NCBI RefSeq assembly: GCF_001429725.1
Contig: NZ_LMHV01000044.1
Coordinates: 124,001 to 188,000 of the forward strand
DNA from: Rhizobium sp. Root708
GTDB taxonomy: Bacteria; Pseudomonadota; Alphaproteobacteria; Rhizobiales; Rhizobiaceae
Length of the DNA stretch: 64,000 nt
Reading direction: 5' to 3'
Below the pieces are notes generated by a model that saw only the letters and a list, made by a program, of their open reading frames with translations, searched no databases and was not told the origin of the DNA. The translations under genes and the position numbers were made by a program. Of this stretch, positions 56,509 through 64,000 are shown one piece after another (within the stretch, counting starts at the first letter, position 1; every line of letters begins with the position of its first letter).

Positions 56509-56522
56509 GGCGGTCTCATTGG

Positions 56523-56978
56523 ATGACAGTCGCGGCTGGTCTCCTCGTCTTCATAGCGACCGCCGCCATTGGTCAGGTGGTCCAGCAACATGTACCGCAA
56601 CTTGAAGGGCCACCGCAATCGATGGCAACCGGCGAGGCGAAACCCATGCCAAAATGGGTGACGGATGACCAGCGCCGGATGCGGGCCTATCCTGACCAGC
56701 CGCCAATCATTCCCCACTCGATCGAAGGATATGAATTGTCGGTCAACGCCAACCGCTGTCTTTCCTGTCACAAGCGGGAATTCACGCAGGATTCCGGCGC
56801 GCCGATGATCAGCGTGACTCACTACATGACACGCGACGGTCAGATGCTGGCCGATGTTTCGCCGCGCCGATATTTCTGCACCGCATGCCACGTCCCTCAG
56901 GCGGATACCCGCAATCTTGTCGTCAATCAGTTCAAGGACATGAGTGAGCTCGGCTTCAAACCGGCGGGAAGCGAGTAG
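56523..56978 (+). CDS. napB: dihaem cytochrome c NapB
   Basis: A 151-residue small subunit that donates electrons to NapA. An N-terminal signal-anchor (TVAAGLLVFIATAAIGQVVQ) is followed by two haem motifs, CLSCH and CTACH, with suitable distal His residues. ATG at 56523 gives a normal signal peptide; a 56478 start would overlap napA. It ends 3 bp before napC. Confidence 0.93.
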   Translation: MTVAAGLLVFIATAAIGQVVQQHVPQLEGPPQSMATGEAKPMPKWVTDDQRRMRAYPDQPPIIPHSIEGYELSVNANRCLSCHKREFTQDSGAPMISVTHYMTRDGQMLADVSPRRYFCTACHVPQADTRNLVVNQFKDMSELGFKPAGSE

Positions 56979-56981
56979 GCA

Positions 56982-57692
56982 ATGATACCCTGGCTCAAGA
57001 AGGCAATCCTTTGGGCATGGTCAATCCTGACTACCCCAGCAGCAACGATTGGCCTCGGCGTCCTGACGCTTGGAGGATTTGTTGGTGGCGTCATGTTTTG
57101 GGGTGCATTCAACACTGCCCTCGAACTGACGAATACGGAAAATTTCTGCACCTCTTGTCACGAGATGCACGACAACGTTTACCAGGAGCTCAGCCACACG
57201 ATCCATTTCTCCAATCGATCCGGTGTGCGGGCAACTTGTCCCGATTGCCATGTCCCGCACCAGTGGACGGACAAGATCGCCCGCAAGATGCAGGCTTCCA
57301 AGGAAGTGTGGGGCAAGATTTTTGGCACGATTAATACGCGACCGAAATTTCTCGAAAAGCGATTGGAACTTGCACAACACGAGTGGGCTCGCATGAAAGC
57401 GAATGACAGCCTGGAGTGCCGAAACTGCCATTCGGCAGCAGCCATGGACTTCCAGAAACAGACACAGCGCGCCGCTGACATTCACTCCAAGTATTTGCTA
57501 TCCGGCAAGGCCACATGCATCGATTGCCATAAGGGAATTGCGCACCAATTGCCAAACATGGAGGGTGTCGACCCTGGTTGGAAAATGCCAAAGGACCTGC
57601 AGGGCAGTCGCGCAGAAAATGCAACGCCGATCGACGATCTTCGACAGGCGATTGCCGAGGCGCATCAAGAAGCCTTTGCGGTGCAACCGTGA
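56982..57692 (+). CDS. napC: tetrahaem quinol dehydrogenase NapC
   Basis: A 236-residue NapC/NirT cytochrome that oxidises quinol and passes electrons to NapAB. One N-terminal membrane anchor ([20 protein letters not shown]) precedes four haem motifs: CTSCH, CPDCH, CRNCH and CIDCH. It is the last gene of the operon. Since napG and napH are absent, NapC is the only electron input, as in other alphaproteobacterial nap clusters. Confidence 0.95.
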   Translation: MIPWLKKAILWAWSILTTPAATIGLGVLTLGGFVGGVMFWGAFNTALELTNTENFCTSCHEMHDNVYQELSHTIHFSNRSGVRATCPDCHVPHQWTDKIARKMQASKEVWGKIFGTINTRPKFLEKRLELAQHEWARMKANDSLECRNCHSAAAMDFQKQTQRAADIHSKYLLSGKATCIDCHKGIAHQLPNMEGVDPGWKMPKDLQGSRAENATPIDDLRQAIAEAHQEAFAVQP

Positions 57693-57964
57693 AAATCAAG
57701 ATCAAATCTTTAGAGAGCGACCAGCCTTTAGGCTGCTTGCCTAGCTGAAGAACAGAACGCGGGCTTAAAAGCGAAACGTCATGCAACGCGCAAAACTGGT
57801 CCGTCAAACTTCGCCGCTGCGGTAAGGAACGGCAGATTTGTATCCTTTCATTGAGAAATATTGGCTCGGCCACTCGACGGACGAGGCTAACGGCTATATT
57901 TGCCGGGCAACCCCGACCTGCATGAGCTCCAGCTCCATCCGTTTCAGAAAGCTCCAATTTAAAC

Positions 57965-58642
57965 ATGCGAAAGTCACAGGGCACCTTTGTCGTTGAAGTC
58001 AAATCCGGGCGTCGGCGGCAAACCTCCAAGCCAACATCGATCTGGGGCAACCTCGATCTGAAGGCTCTCTCCGATGACGTGTCGGAAAACCTGCCGCCAC
58101 CGAGCGGCGCAGATACCGCTCCGCAGCCGGTTTCCGCGACAAAATCCAACGCCTCGGCGAGGCTGTCCTTGACACTGCGGCCTACGCAACAAACAACTAC
58201 ATCAGTCGCACAGGAGAGACATATGGCCGACGAAACCAATATTGAAAATCCGACTTCAGCAAGCGCAGATTTGACGTCGGCGGCACCAGAGCCGAAGAAG
58301 AATCGCGGCGGACGCCCGAAAAAGATCGTCGCCGAAGCAGCGAGGTCGGACGCGAAGATTGAACCATCGGCGCCGGCCGCCGCAGTCGCTGCAACCGGCA
58401 AGCGCAAGGGCCGTGCGGCGGCAAAGGCGAGCGCGCCGGAAGCAACCGACGTCGCGAAAAAGACCCGCGGTCCACGCGTAGCAAAACCTGCCCAGGCAGC
58501 CAACGCTGTTTCGCCTGCTGCTCTCGACGACCTCGCGGATCTTCTTACGCTCGAGGAAGAAAACCAGAAGCTCCGCAAGCAGCTCGCAGAAAAGCTGCGC
58601 AGCGAAAATGCAGATCTGAAAAAGCGTCTCGGTATCGCCTGA
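57965..58642 (+). CDS. SyrB-like regulator with N-terminal extension
   Basis: A 225-residue protein. The second half (from ADETNIENPTSASADLTSAA) resembles S. meliloti SyrB: a long Ala/Lys/Pro-rich linker with AT-hook-like basic patches (KKNRGGRPKKIV, GKRKGRAAAK, KTRGPRVAK) and a C-terminal coiled coil (DLADLLTLEEENQKLRKQLA, then EKLRSENADLKKRLGIA). The first 85 residues include GTFVVEVKSGRRRQTSKPTS and IWGNLDLKAL, which are unlike SyrB and may be a separate functional tail. An internal ATG at 58223 (MADETN) follows GGAGAGACAT, so a short SyrB-like form could be made too. SyrB represses syrM in S. meliloti; the target here is unknown. Confidence 0.7.
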   Translation: MRKSQGTFVVEVKSGRRRQTSKPTSIWGNLDLKALSDDVSENLPPPSGADTAPQPVSATKSNASARLSLTLRPTQQTTTSVAQERHMADETNIENPTSASADLTSAAPEPKKNRGGRPKKIVAEAARSDAKIEPSAPAAAVAATGKRKGRAAAKASAPEATDVAKKTRGPRVAKPAQAANAVSPAALDDLADLLTLEEENQKLRKQLAEKLRSENADLKKRLGIA

Positions 58643-58702
58643 TTGGCGGTCCGAGCTGCCAGGCTTCAACGAACATCGGCCTGACTTTCCGGGACGAGAA
58701 CT

Positions 58703-58729
58703 CTCGGCGGCAATTCGGTTACCGCCGAG
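58703..58729. repeat. hairpin between the two SyrB-like genes
   Basis: CTCGGCGG (58703-58710) and CCGCCGAG (58722-58729) form a perfect 8-bp stem over an 11-base loop. No T-run follows. It may lower read-through or stabilise the upstream transcript. Confidence 0.5.
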
Positions 58730-58759
58730 GTCGAGAAACGCTTACGAGGTCTGAAAGCG

Positions 58760-59296
58760 ATGGCATCGTCACCGTGGAAATTTCTCTTTGGGCTGGGCCG
58801 ACGACGCGACAAGGATGATCCGGGTGCGGCACGGAGTGAACCCGAGATAATTCAACCGTCCGACGCGGAAAAGCCGGCCGTCCCCGATGCTCCGCCCAAC
58901 ATCGACGAGCACTCAGCCAACGATCCGGCCGAGCCCGTTGCGGGCCGCTTCACCGAGCCGTCAGACGTCCCGGGTGATGTAACGCCAACGGCGGAGCAGC
59001 CCGAAAACGGGGAATCGGCTCCTTCCGCAGGCACTCCTCTACGAAACGAACTTGACCACACACCTGCGCAGAAGCACCAGAGCAAAACGCGAGCGTCGAA
59101 GAGTGTTTCGAAGACTGCAACACTGGACGCGGCGCCAACCGTACGCGAACCTTTGCAGGTTGGCATGACTTCGGCCGCTCGAGGCATTCTGGAATTGGAC
59201 GATGACATTCGGGAGTTGCGTCGCCAACTGGCGGAGCGCCTCCGTTCACAGAATGCGCAGTTGAAGACGATGCTCGAAAGGTTCGAGCGCGACTGA
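58760..59296 (+). CDS. second SyrB-like coiled-coil protein
   Basis: A 178-residue protein that shares with the previous gene a disordered acidic/Pro-rich middle and a C-terminal coiled coil (LELDDDIRELRRQLAERLRS, then QNAQLKTMLERFERD). The N-terminus differs (MASSPWKFLFGLGRRRDKDD). It lies 117 bp after its paralogue on the same strand. The common C-terminal block (L-R-x-Q-L-A-E-x-L-R-S-x-N-A-x-L-K) suggests the two form homo- or heterodimers. No DNA-binding domain is evident, so a modulator role is possible. Confidence 0.65.
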   Translation: MASSPWKFLFGLGRRRDKDDPGAARSEPEIIQPSDAEKPAVPDAPPNIDEHSANDPAEPVAGRFTEPSDVPGDVTPTAEQPENGESAPSAGTPLRNELDHTPAQKHQSKTRASKSVSKTATLDAAPTVREPLQVGMTSAARGILELDDDIRELRRQLAERLRSQNAQLKTMLERFERD

Positions 59297-59308
59297 TCAC
59301 TCTCCGGG

Positions 59309-59515
59309 CTAGCTAGCCAAACCGCTCTGATGTTCTCGCTTTCGATGCGGCTGCGCAGTTCCATCCTTTTTCCATTCCGACATGGCCAGATCATGGTGGC
59401 GGATTGTTGCCCAGCCGTGTTTATGGGTGGCCGATAAGCTCCTCGTGCGCGCCGCAGGCGTGATGAAAACCATGTAGAATCCTGCAACTACCGCGAATGC
59501 GCGATTCATGATCAT
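59309..59515 (-). CDS. doubtful small frame upstream of traI
   Basis: 68 codons with a possible signal-like start (MNRAFAVVAGFYMVFITPAA), divergent from traI, with GGAGATGATC upstream of the second ATG. It occupies the promoter region of traI, has no recognised family, and may not be a gene. Listed only because of the hydrophobic N-terminus and Shine-Dalgarno match. Confidence 0.3.
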   Translation of the reverse strand: MIMNRAFAVVAGFYMVFITPAARTRSLSATHKHGWATIRHHDLAMSEWKKDGTAQPHRKREHQSGLAS

Positions 59516-59547
59516 CTCCCCACAGTAGTACTGATGGAGGATCGGAC

Positions 59548-60171
59548 GTGAGGGCAGTTGCAGTATCAGGAGCGGGAAATCGCCAACATAAGGGGCTCAT
59601 CGAGGCACAACATCGTTTGCGCGCCCAGGTCTTTTCCGATCGCCTTGGGTGGGATGTGAACGTACGGGATGGTGTCGAGATAGACGCATTCGACGCGCTT
59701 CACCCCACCTACATCATCACTGTCGCATCCAACGGGGAGGTGGTCGGCTGCGCACGGCTGTTGCCCGCGACCGGCCCGACCATGGCAGCAGACGTGTTTT
59801 CAGTCTTACTGCCAAAAGGAAAGCTTCCAGTCCATGCACGTATGATCGAGAGTTCTCGCTTCTGTGTGAACACCTCAGTTTCGGAAGGGCAGGAGAGGGG
59901 CACCCTTCACCAGGTCACGCTCACCATGTTCGCCGCCATCATCGAGTGGTGCCTCCTCAATGGCTACACCGAGATCGTTACGGTCACTGATCTTCGCTTC
60001 GAGCGCATTCTTTCCCGCGCCGGATGGCCACTCAGACGCCTTGGAGAGCCACATAAGATCGGCGCGACGATGGCATTGGCAGGCGCACTGCCCGTAAACC
60101 GCGCAGCGTTCGAGACGGTTCGCCCCGCCAACTACCATTCCGATGTCACGCCGCAACAACTCATCGCCTGA
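59548..60171 (+). CDS. traI: acyl-homoserine lactone synthase TraI (LuxI family)
   Basis: A 207-residue LuxI-type autoinducer synthase. Conserved residues: RLRAQVFSDRLGWDV (the R-x-x-F-x-x-x-LxW core near residue 24), FDALHPTYII with the Asp, VVGCARLLPATGP, and ESSRFCV. In Ti-type plasmids the signal activates TraR and turns on conjugation. GTG start at 59548 with GGAGG at 59536-59540. The first gene of traI-trb; traR itself is not in the window. The trbB start is 10 bp after its stop. Confidence 0.95.
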   Translation: MRAVAVSGAGNRQHKGLIEAQHRLRAQVFSDRLGWDVNVRDGVEIDAFDALHPTYIITVASNGEVVGCARLLPATGPTMAADVFSVLLPKGKLPVHARMIESSRFCVNTSVSEGQERGTLHQVTLTMFAAIIEWCLLNGYTEIVTVTDLRFERILSRAGWPLRRLGEPHKIGATMALAGALPVNRAAFETVRPANYHSDVTPQQLIA

Positions 60172-60181
60172 GGAGTACGAT

Positions 60182-61153
60182 ATGATGGAACCACGCTCGT
60201 TTCCTCGCCTGCTCCGCAAGCTCCAGGAGGCGTTGGGCGATCGGCTTTGTGCTGCACTTGACGACCCTGATGTCGTCGAAATCATGCTCAATCCCGATGG
60301 TCGGTTGTTCATCGAACGCGTCGGGCACGGGATCTCGGCGGAGGGCGAACTTTCATCGGCAGCAGCCGAGACGGTAATCGGAAGCGTGGCGCATGCGCTG
60401 CAGATTGACGTCGATGGTGGCCGGCCGATCGTCTCTGGCGAACTTCCAATCGGCGGGCACCGCTTCGAGGGGATCATGCCGCCCGTTGTTACCCGACCGT
60501 CCTTCACAATCCGGCGCCGGGCGTCTCGCCTCATCCCGCTTGATGACTACGTCATGTCGGGCGTGATGGCCAAATGGCAGGCCGAGGCGATCATCGATGC
60601 GGTTGCGGGCCGCCTCAACATCGTCATTTCCGGTGGCACAGGATCGGGCAAGACCACCCTCGCGAATGCCGTCGTGCATCAGATCACCATGCAGGCGCCC
60701 GCCGATCGCGTAGTCATCCTGGAGGATACGGCGGAGATCCGATGTGCAGCCGAGAATGCCGTTCTCCTGCATACGACGGACACCGTCGACATGGCCAAGC
60801 TCCTGAAAAGCACCATGCGCCTTCGTCCCGACAGGATCGTGGTCGGCGAGGTGCGTGATGGCGCGGCACTGACGCTTCTCAAGGCTTGGAACACCGGGCA
60901 TCCCGGCGGCGTCGCCACAATCCATGCAAACAGCGCGCGTTCGGCCCTTCGCCGTCTCGAGCAACTGACGGCAGAGGCAAGCCAACAGCCGATGCAGCAG
61001 GTGATCGGCGAGGCGGTTGATCTCGTCGTCTCGATCGAGCGCACGCCGCAAGGCAGGCGCGTGCGCGACATCGTTGCGGTCGAGCGCTTTTCCGGCAGCG
61101 ATTACCAGATTGAAGTCCGCCAGCCGATGGAGGGAGCACGCCATGCAGCCTAG
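60182..61153 (+). CDS. trbB: conjugal transfer ATPase TrbB (VirB11 family)
   Basis: A 323-residue hexameric ATPase that powers pilus assembly and DNA transfer at the inner face of the type IV secretion channel. Walker A is [18 protein letters not shown], near residue 157, the Asp box [10 protein letters not shown], Walker [17 protein letters not shown], and the His box [17 protein letters not shown] at 60182 has GAGGAG upstream. It overlaps trbC by 11 bp. Confidence 0.96.
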   Translation: MMEPRSFPRLLRKLQEALGDRLCAALDDPDVVEIMLNPDGRLFIERVGHGISAEGELSSAAAETVIGSVAHALQIDVDGGRPIVSGELPIGGHRFEGIMPPVVTRPSFTIRRRASRLIPLDDYVMSGVMAKWQAEAIIDAVAGRLNIVISGGTGSGKTTLANAVVHQITMQAPADRVVILEDTAEIRCAAENAVLLHTTDTVDMAKLLKSTMRLRPDRIVVGEVRDGAALTLLKAWNTGHPGGVATIHANSARSALRRLEQLTAEASQQPMQQVIGEAVDLVVSIERTPQGRRVRDIVAVERFSGSDYQIEVRQPMEGARHAA

Positions 61154-61523
61154 ACCAAACCGATCGTTACGCTCCCTGAGCGCTGCTGCCCTTTTCGTAT
61201 TCGCCACTCCGGCGTTGGCAGGCTCGGGCGGCAATCTTCCCTGGGAAGCTCCGCTGGAACAGATCCAGGCGTCGATCACCGGGCCTGTCGCTGGCTATAT
61301 CGCGCTGGCTGCGGTGGCCATTGCCGGCGGCATGTTAATCTTTGGCGGTGAACTCAATGACTTTGCGCGCCGCCTTATCTACGTCGTTCTCGTTGCCGGT
61401 GTCCTGCTTGGAGCCACGACAATCGTCGGTCTTTTCGGTGCAACCGGAGCCTCGATCGGATTGGCGGGCGACAGTGCCGCGCCAATGTTTCCGGTGCCAA
61501 CCGGGGAGGCTGGACATGTCTGA
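61143..61523 (+). CDS. trbC: conjugal transfer pilin TrbC (VirB2 family)
   Basis: A 126-residue pilin precursor. The signal peptide ([20 protein letters not shown]) is followed by a two-helix pilin core with hydrophobic segments ([20 protein letters not shown] and [20 protein letters not shown]). TrbC is cyclised in RP4-type systems. It overlaps trbB (11 bp) and trbD (8 bp). Confidence 0.93.
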   Translation: MQPRPNRSLRSLSAAALFVFATPALAGSGGNLPWEAPLEQIQASITGPVAGYIALAAVAIAGGMLIFGGELNDFARRLIYVVLVAGVLLGATTIVGLFGATGASIGLAGDSAAPMFPVPTGEAGHV

Positions 61524-61815
61524 TCATGTTTCAAGTCTTCATCGCAACCGAATACACCGCGCGCTGTCGCGTCCGAACCTCCTGCTTGGCGCTGATCGCG
61601 AATTGGTTCTCCTATCTGGCCTTGCCGCCACCATCCTGGTCTTCGTAGTCCTGACGCTCTATTCCGCCATCATCGGTGTTGCCTTCTGGATGTCGATCGT
61701 CGGACTTCTGAGGACGATGGCAAAATCCGATCCGCTCATGCGGAAGGTCTATATCAGGCACGTCGCCTACAGATCGCAATACAAGGCGACGACATCGCCT
61801 TGGCGCCGATTCTGA
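61516..61815 (+). CDS. trbD: conjugal transfer protein TrbD (VirB3 family)
   Basis: A 99-residue inner-membrane protein with one or two hydrophobic segments ([20 protein letters not shown], then [17 protein letters not shown]). The N-terminus [20 protein letters not shown] is the VirB3-type R-x-x-x-RP motif region. It lies between trbC and trbE, as in other trb operons. Confidence 0.93.
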   Translation: MSDHVSSLHRNRIHRALSRPNLLLGADRELVLLSGLAATILVFVVLTLYSAIIGVAFWMSIVGLLRTMAKSDPLMRKVYIRHVAYRSQYKATTSPWRRF

Positions 61816-61825
61816 GGCCACGGAG

Positions 61826-64000
61826 ATGACCCTCCTGAAACCCTTCCGATCAAGTGGTCCGTCATTCGCCGACCTCGTCCCCTACGCCGGCATGGTCGAA
61901 AATGGCATCCTTCTGCTGAAGGACGGCAGCCTGATGTCGGCCTGGTACTTCTCCGGTCCGGACTCCGAGAGCGCCACCGACGCAGAGCGCAACGAGCTGT
62001 CACGCCAGATCAACCGTATTCTCTCACGGCTGGGCAGTGGCTGGATGGTGCAGACCGAAGCCATCCGGATCCCAACGATAGACTATCCTTCCGACGAAAC
62101 CTGTCACTTTCCAGATCCCGTCACGCGCGCGATCGATGACGAACGTCGCAAGCATTTCAGACAGGACCAGGGACATTTCGAAAGCAAGCATGCACTCGTG
62201 CTTACCTATCGGCCAGCAGAAAAAAGGCGGTCGTCTCTGGTCAGGTACGTTTACGCAGATCCGGAAAGCCGCAAGACATCTTATGGCGACAGCGTTCTCT
62301 ATGCCTTCAAAACCGTGATCCGCGAGATCGAACAATATCTCGCCAACACGATCTCGATCCAGCGAATGGTCACCCGATCCGTTCGCGACGGCGGAGGCGA
62401 GACATCGACGCGCTACGACGAACTCCTGCAATTCGTCCGCTTCTGCGTCACCGGCGAAAGCCATCCGATCAAACTACCGGATATTCCATTCTACCTTGAC
62501 TGGATCGCCACGGCTCAACTGGAGCATGGGTTGGCACCCAAAGTCGAGAGCCGTTCGCTTGGCGTCATCGCAATCGACGGCCTGCCCGCAGAAAGCTGGC
62601 CGGGTATCCTGAACAGCCTCGACCAGATGCCGCTCAGCTACCGGTGGTCATCACGGTTCATCTTCCTCGATCCGGAGGATGCGCGACAAAGGCTTGAGCG
62701 AACCCGGAAGAAATGGCTGCAGAAAGTCAGGCCGTTCCTCGACCAGATGTTACAGACCCAAAGCCGGTCCGTCGACCGGGACGCCATGTCGATGGTAGCC
62801 GAGACGGAAGATGCGATAGCCGAGGCAGCATCGCAACTCGTGGCCTATGGATATTATACGCCCGTCATCGTCCTCTTTGACGACGATGCAACGGCACTGG
62901 AAGAAAATACCGAAATCGTCCGCCGGCTGGTGCAGGCAGAGGGGTTTGGTGCCAGGATAGAAACGTTGAATGCGACCGATGCTTTCCTTGGGAGCCTTCC
63001 CGGCAACTGGTACTGCAATGTCCGCGAGCCACTGATCAATACCGCCAATCTCGCCGACCTTCTTCCACTCAATTCCGTCTGGTCGGGAAGTTCATTCGCT
63101 CCGTGTCCATTCTATCCGCCGGCGTCACCGCCACTGATGCAGGTCGCAACCGGCTCGACGCCCTTCCGGCTCAACCTTCACTCCGACGATGTAGGTCATA
63201 GCCTGATCTTTGGACCGACCGGATCTGGAAAGTCGACGCTTCTTGCATTGATAGCTGCACAGTTTCGGCGCTATGGGCGAGCTCAAATTTTCGCCTTCGA
63301 CAAGGGTAAATCGCTATTGCCGCTGACACTTGCCGCTGGCGGAAATCACCATGAGATTGGAGGCGACGCGACCGGCGGACAACCGGGTTTCTGCCCACTT
63401 TCGAATCTCGATCACGAGGGCGATCGCGCCTGGGCGTCCGAGTGGATCGAAATGCTGGTTTCCCTGCAGGGCTTGACGATTACCCCGGATCATCGCAACG
63501 CGATTTCCCGCCAGATTTCGTTGATGGCGACTGCCTCGGGACGATCTTTGTCGGATTTCGTCAGTGGCGTGCAGATGCGCGATATAAGGGACGCTCTTCG
63601 TCCCTATACCATCGACGGTCCGATGGGATACCTGCTCGACGCGGAAGTTGACGGTTTGTCGCTCGGTGCGTTTCAAACGTTCGAAGTCGAGCAACTGATG
63701 AACATGGGCGAGCGGACGCTGGTTCCGGTGCTCGCGTATTTGTTCCGCCGTATCGAGAAACGGCTGGACGGCTCGCCAAGTCTTATCCTGCTCGACGAGG
63801 CCTGGCTGATGCTCGGCCATCCGGTCTTCCGCGAGAAGATCCGCGCGTGGTTGAAGACACTCAGGAAGGCCAATTGCGCGGTGGTGATGGCCACGCAATC
63901 GCTATCGGATGCCGAACGCTCAGGCATCATCGATGTCCTGAAGGAATCTTGCCCGACCAAGATCTGTCTCCCGAATGGGGCTGCGCGCGAACCCGGAACT
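61826..64000 (+). CDS. trbE: conjugal transfer ATPase TrbE (VirB4 family), cut by window end
   Basis: Open from ATG at 61826 to the end of the window (725 codons), with no stop. The start follows CACGGAG. The N-terminal CagE_TrbE_VirB domain (YAGMVENGILLLKDGSLMSA) is followed by Walker A FGPTGSGKSTLLALIAAQFR near residue 465. The Walker B strand LILLDEAWLMLGHPVFREKI and MATQSLSDAERSGI appear near 655-690. VirB4-type ATPases energise substrate transfer and pilus assembly. About 90 residues are expected beyond the edge. Genes trbJ onward should follow. Confidence 0.96.
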   Translation, partial: MTLLKPFRSSGPSFADLVPYAGMVENGILLLKDGSLMSAWYFSGPDSESATDAERNELSRQINRILSRLGSGWMVQTEAIRIPTIDYPSDETCHFPDPVTRAIDDERRKHFRQDQGHFESKHALVLTYRPAEKRRSSLVRYVYADPESRKTSYGDSVLYAFKTVIREIEQYLANTISIQRMVTRSVRDGGGETSTRYDELLQFVRFCVTGESHPIKLPDIPFYLDWIATAQLEHGLAPKVESRSLGVIAIDGLPAESWPGILNSLDQMPLSYRWSSRFIFLDPEDARQRLERTRKKWLQKVRPFLDQMLQTQSRSVDRDAMSMVAETEDAIAEAASQLVAYGYYTPVIVLFDDDATALEENTEIVRRLVQAEGFGARIETLNATDAFLGSLPGNWYCNVREPLINTANLADLLPLNSVWSGSSFAPCPFYPPASPPLMQVATGSTPFRLNLHSDDVGHSLIFGPTGSGKSTLLALIAAQFRRYGRAQIFAFDKGKSLLPLTLAAGGNHHEIGGDATGGQPGFCPLSNLDHEGDRAWASEWIEMLVSLQGLTITPDHRNAISRQISLMATASGRSLSDFVSGVQMRDIRDALRPYTIDGPMGYLLDAEVDGLSLGAFQTFEVEQLMNMGERTLVPVLAYLFRRIEKRLDGSPSLILLDEAWLMLGHPVFREKIRAWLKTLRKANCAVVMATQSLSDAERSGIIDVLKESCPTKICLPNGAAREPGT

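Noticed and set aside
57331-58578. 415-codon minus-strand frame across napC and the SyrB-like gene
   Set aside because: Antisense shadow; napC haem motifs and SyrB-like features lie on the plus strand.
59307-59318. 12-bp palindrome GGCTAGCTAGCC after the second SyrB-like gene
   Set aside because: Short, no T-run and single copy; no reason to call it an operator or terminator.
59472-59489. possible tra box upstream of traI
   Set aside because: Only about 11 of 18 positions agree with the tra-box pattern I remember, and symmetry is poor.
1-64000. CRISPR array or rRNA genes
   Set aside because: No regular repeat-spacer pattern and no rRNA-like sequence seen; the palindromes at 43-45.6 kb have irregular spacing and are not CRISPR repeats.

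Overview
The window looks like part of a conjugative repABC plasmid from a member of the Rhizobiaceae (Rhizobium/Agrobacterium/Ensifer type). Four things point there: a repA-repB-repC cassette with an antisense RNA gene between repB and repC, a LuxI-type traI followed by trbBCDE, SyrB-like regulators, and a DUF1612 / RHE_PE00001-family gene of a kind seen on rhizobial plasmids. Base composition and the many decayed insertion sequences also fit an accessory replicon.

Layout. 0.2-6.6 kb: a membrane-bound class III nucleotide cyclase and a paoABC-paoD operon for a Tat-exported molybdenum aldehyde oxidoreductase. 6.8-12.2 kb: an insertion-sequence graveyard (IS3, IS66, IS110 and IS3 remnants) around an alkylsulfatase-like metallo-beta-lactamase-fold enzyme and a small YciI-like exported protein. 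12.8-19.1 kb: single metabolic and envelope genes (NepI-like MFS exporter, AraC regulator, SDR, DedA, a wrecked RND adaptor, a PmtA-like methyltransferase). 19.5-25.9 kb: a sugar catabolic unit made of a fucose/arabinose-isomerase-like enzyme, a three-part ABC importer and a divergent AraC regulator.

26.3-40.5 kb is a defence island. It holds a lone nuclease-fold candidate; an RHH-Dcm-McrB-like-McrC/DUF2357-Vsr operon resembling LlaJI-type restriction-modification; a translationally coupled Ser/Thr kinase - minimal SF1 helicase - unknown protein operon; a dGTPase-like HD enzyme; and an unknown protein paired with an XRE-ImmA/IrrE metallopeptidase. The kinase-helicase-unknown triad is the best candidate for an undescribed system.

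40.6-52 kb is the plasmid maintenance region: a DUF1612 protein, a gene-poor stretch of about 5 kb with roughly ten copies of a 16-bp palindrome (consensus CTTGTCAGCTGACAAG, likely the RepB-bound centromere), an orphan antitoxin-like gene with a decayed partner, and repCBA with its antisense RNA. 52.4-57.7 kb carries a small exported protein and a complete napEFDABC periplasmic nitrate reductase operon. 58-59.3 kb has two SyrB-like proteins. From 59.5 kb to the end runs traI-trbBCDE, with trbE cut by the window edge. The nap and syrB-like genes sit between repABC and traI-trb, which are adjacent and divergent on Ti-type plasmids.

Calls come from reading translations and DNA by eye. No database search or alignment was run.
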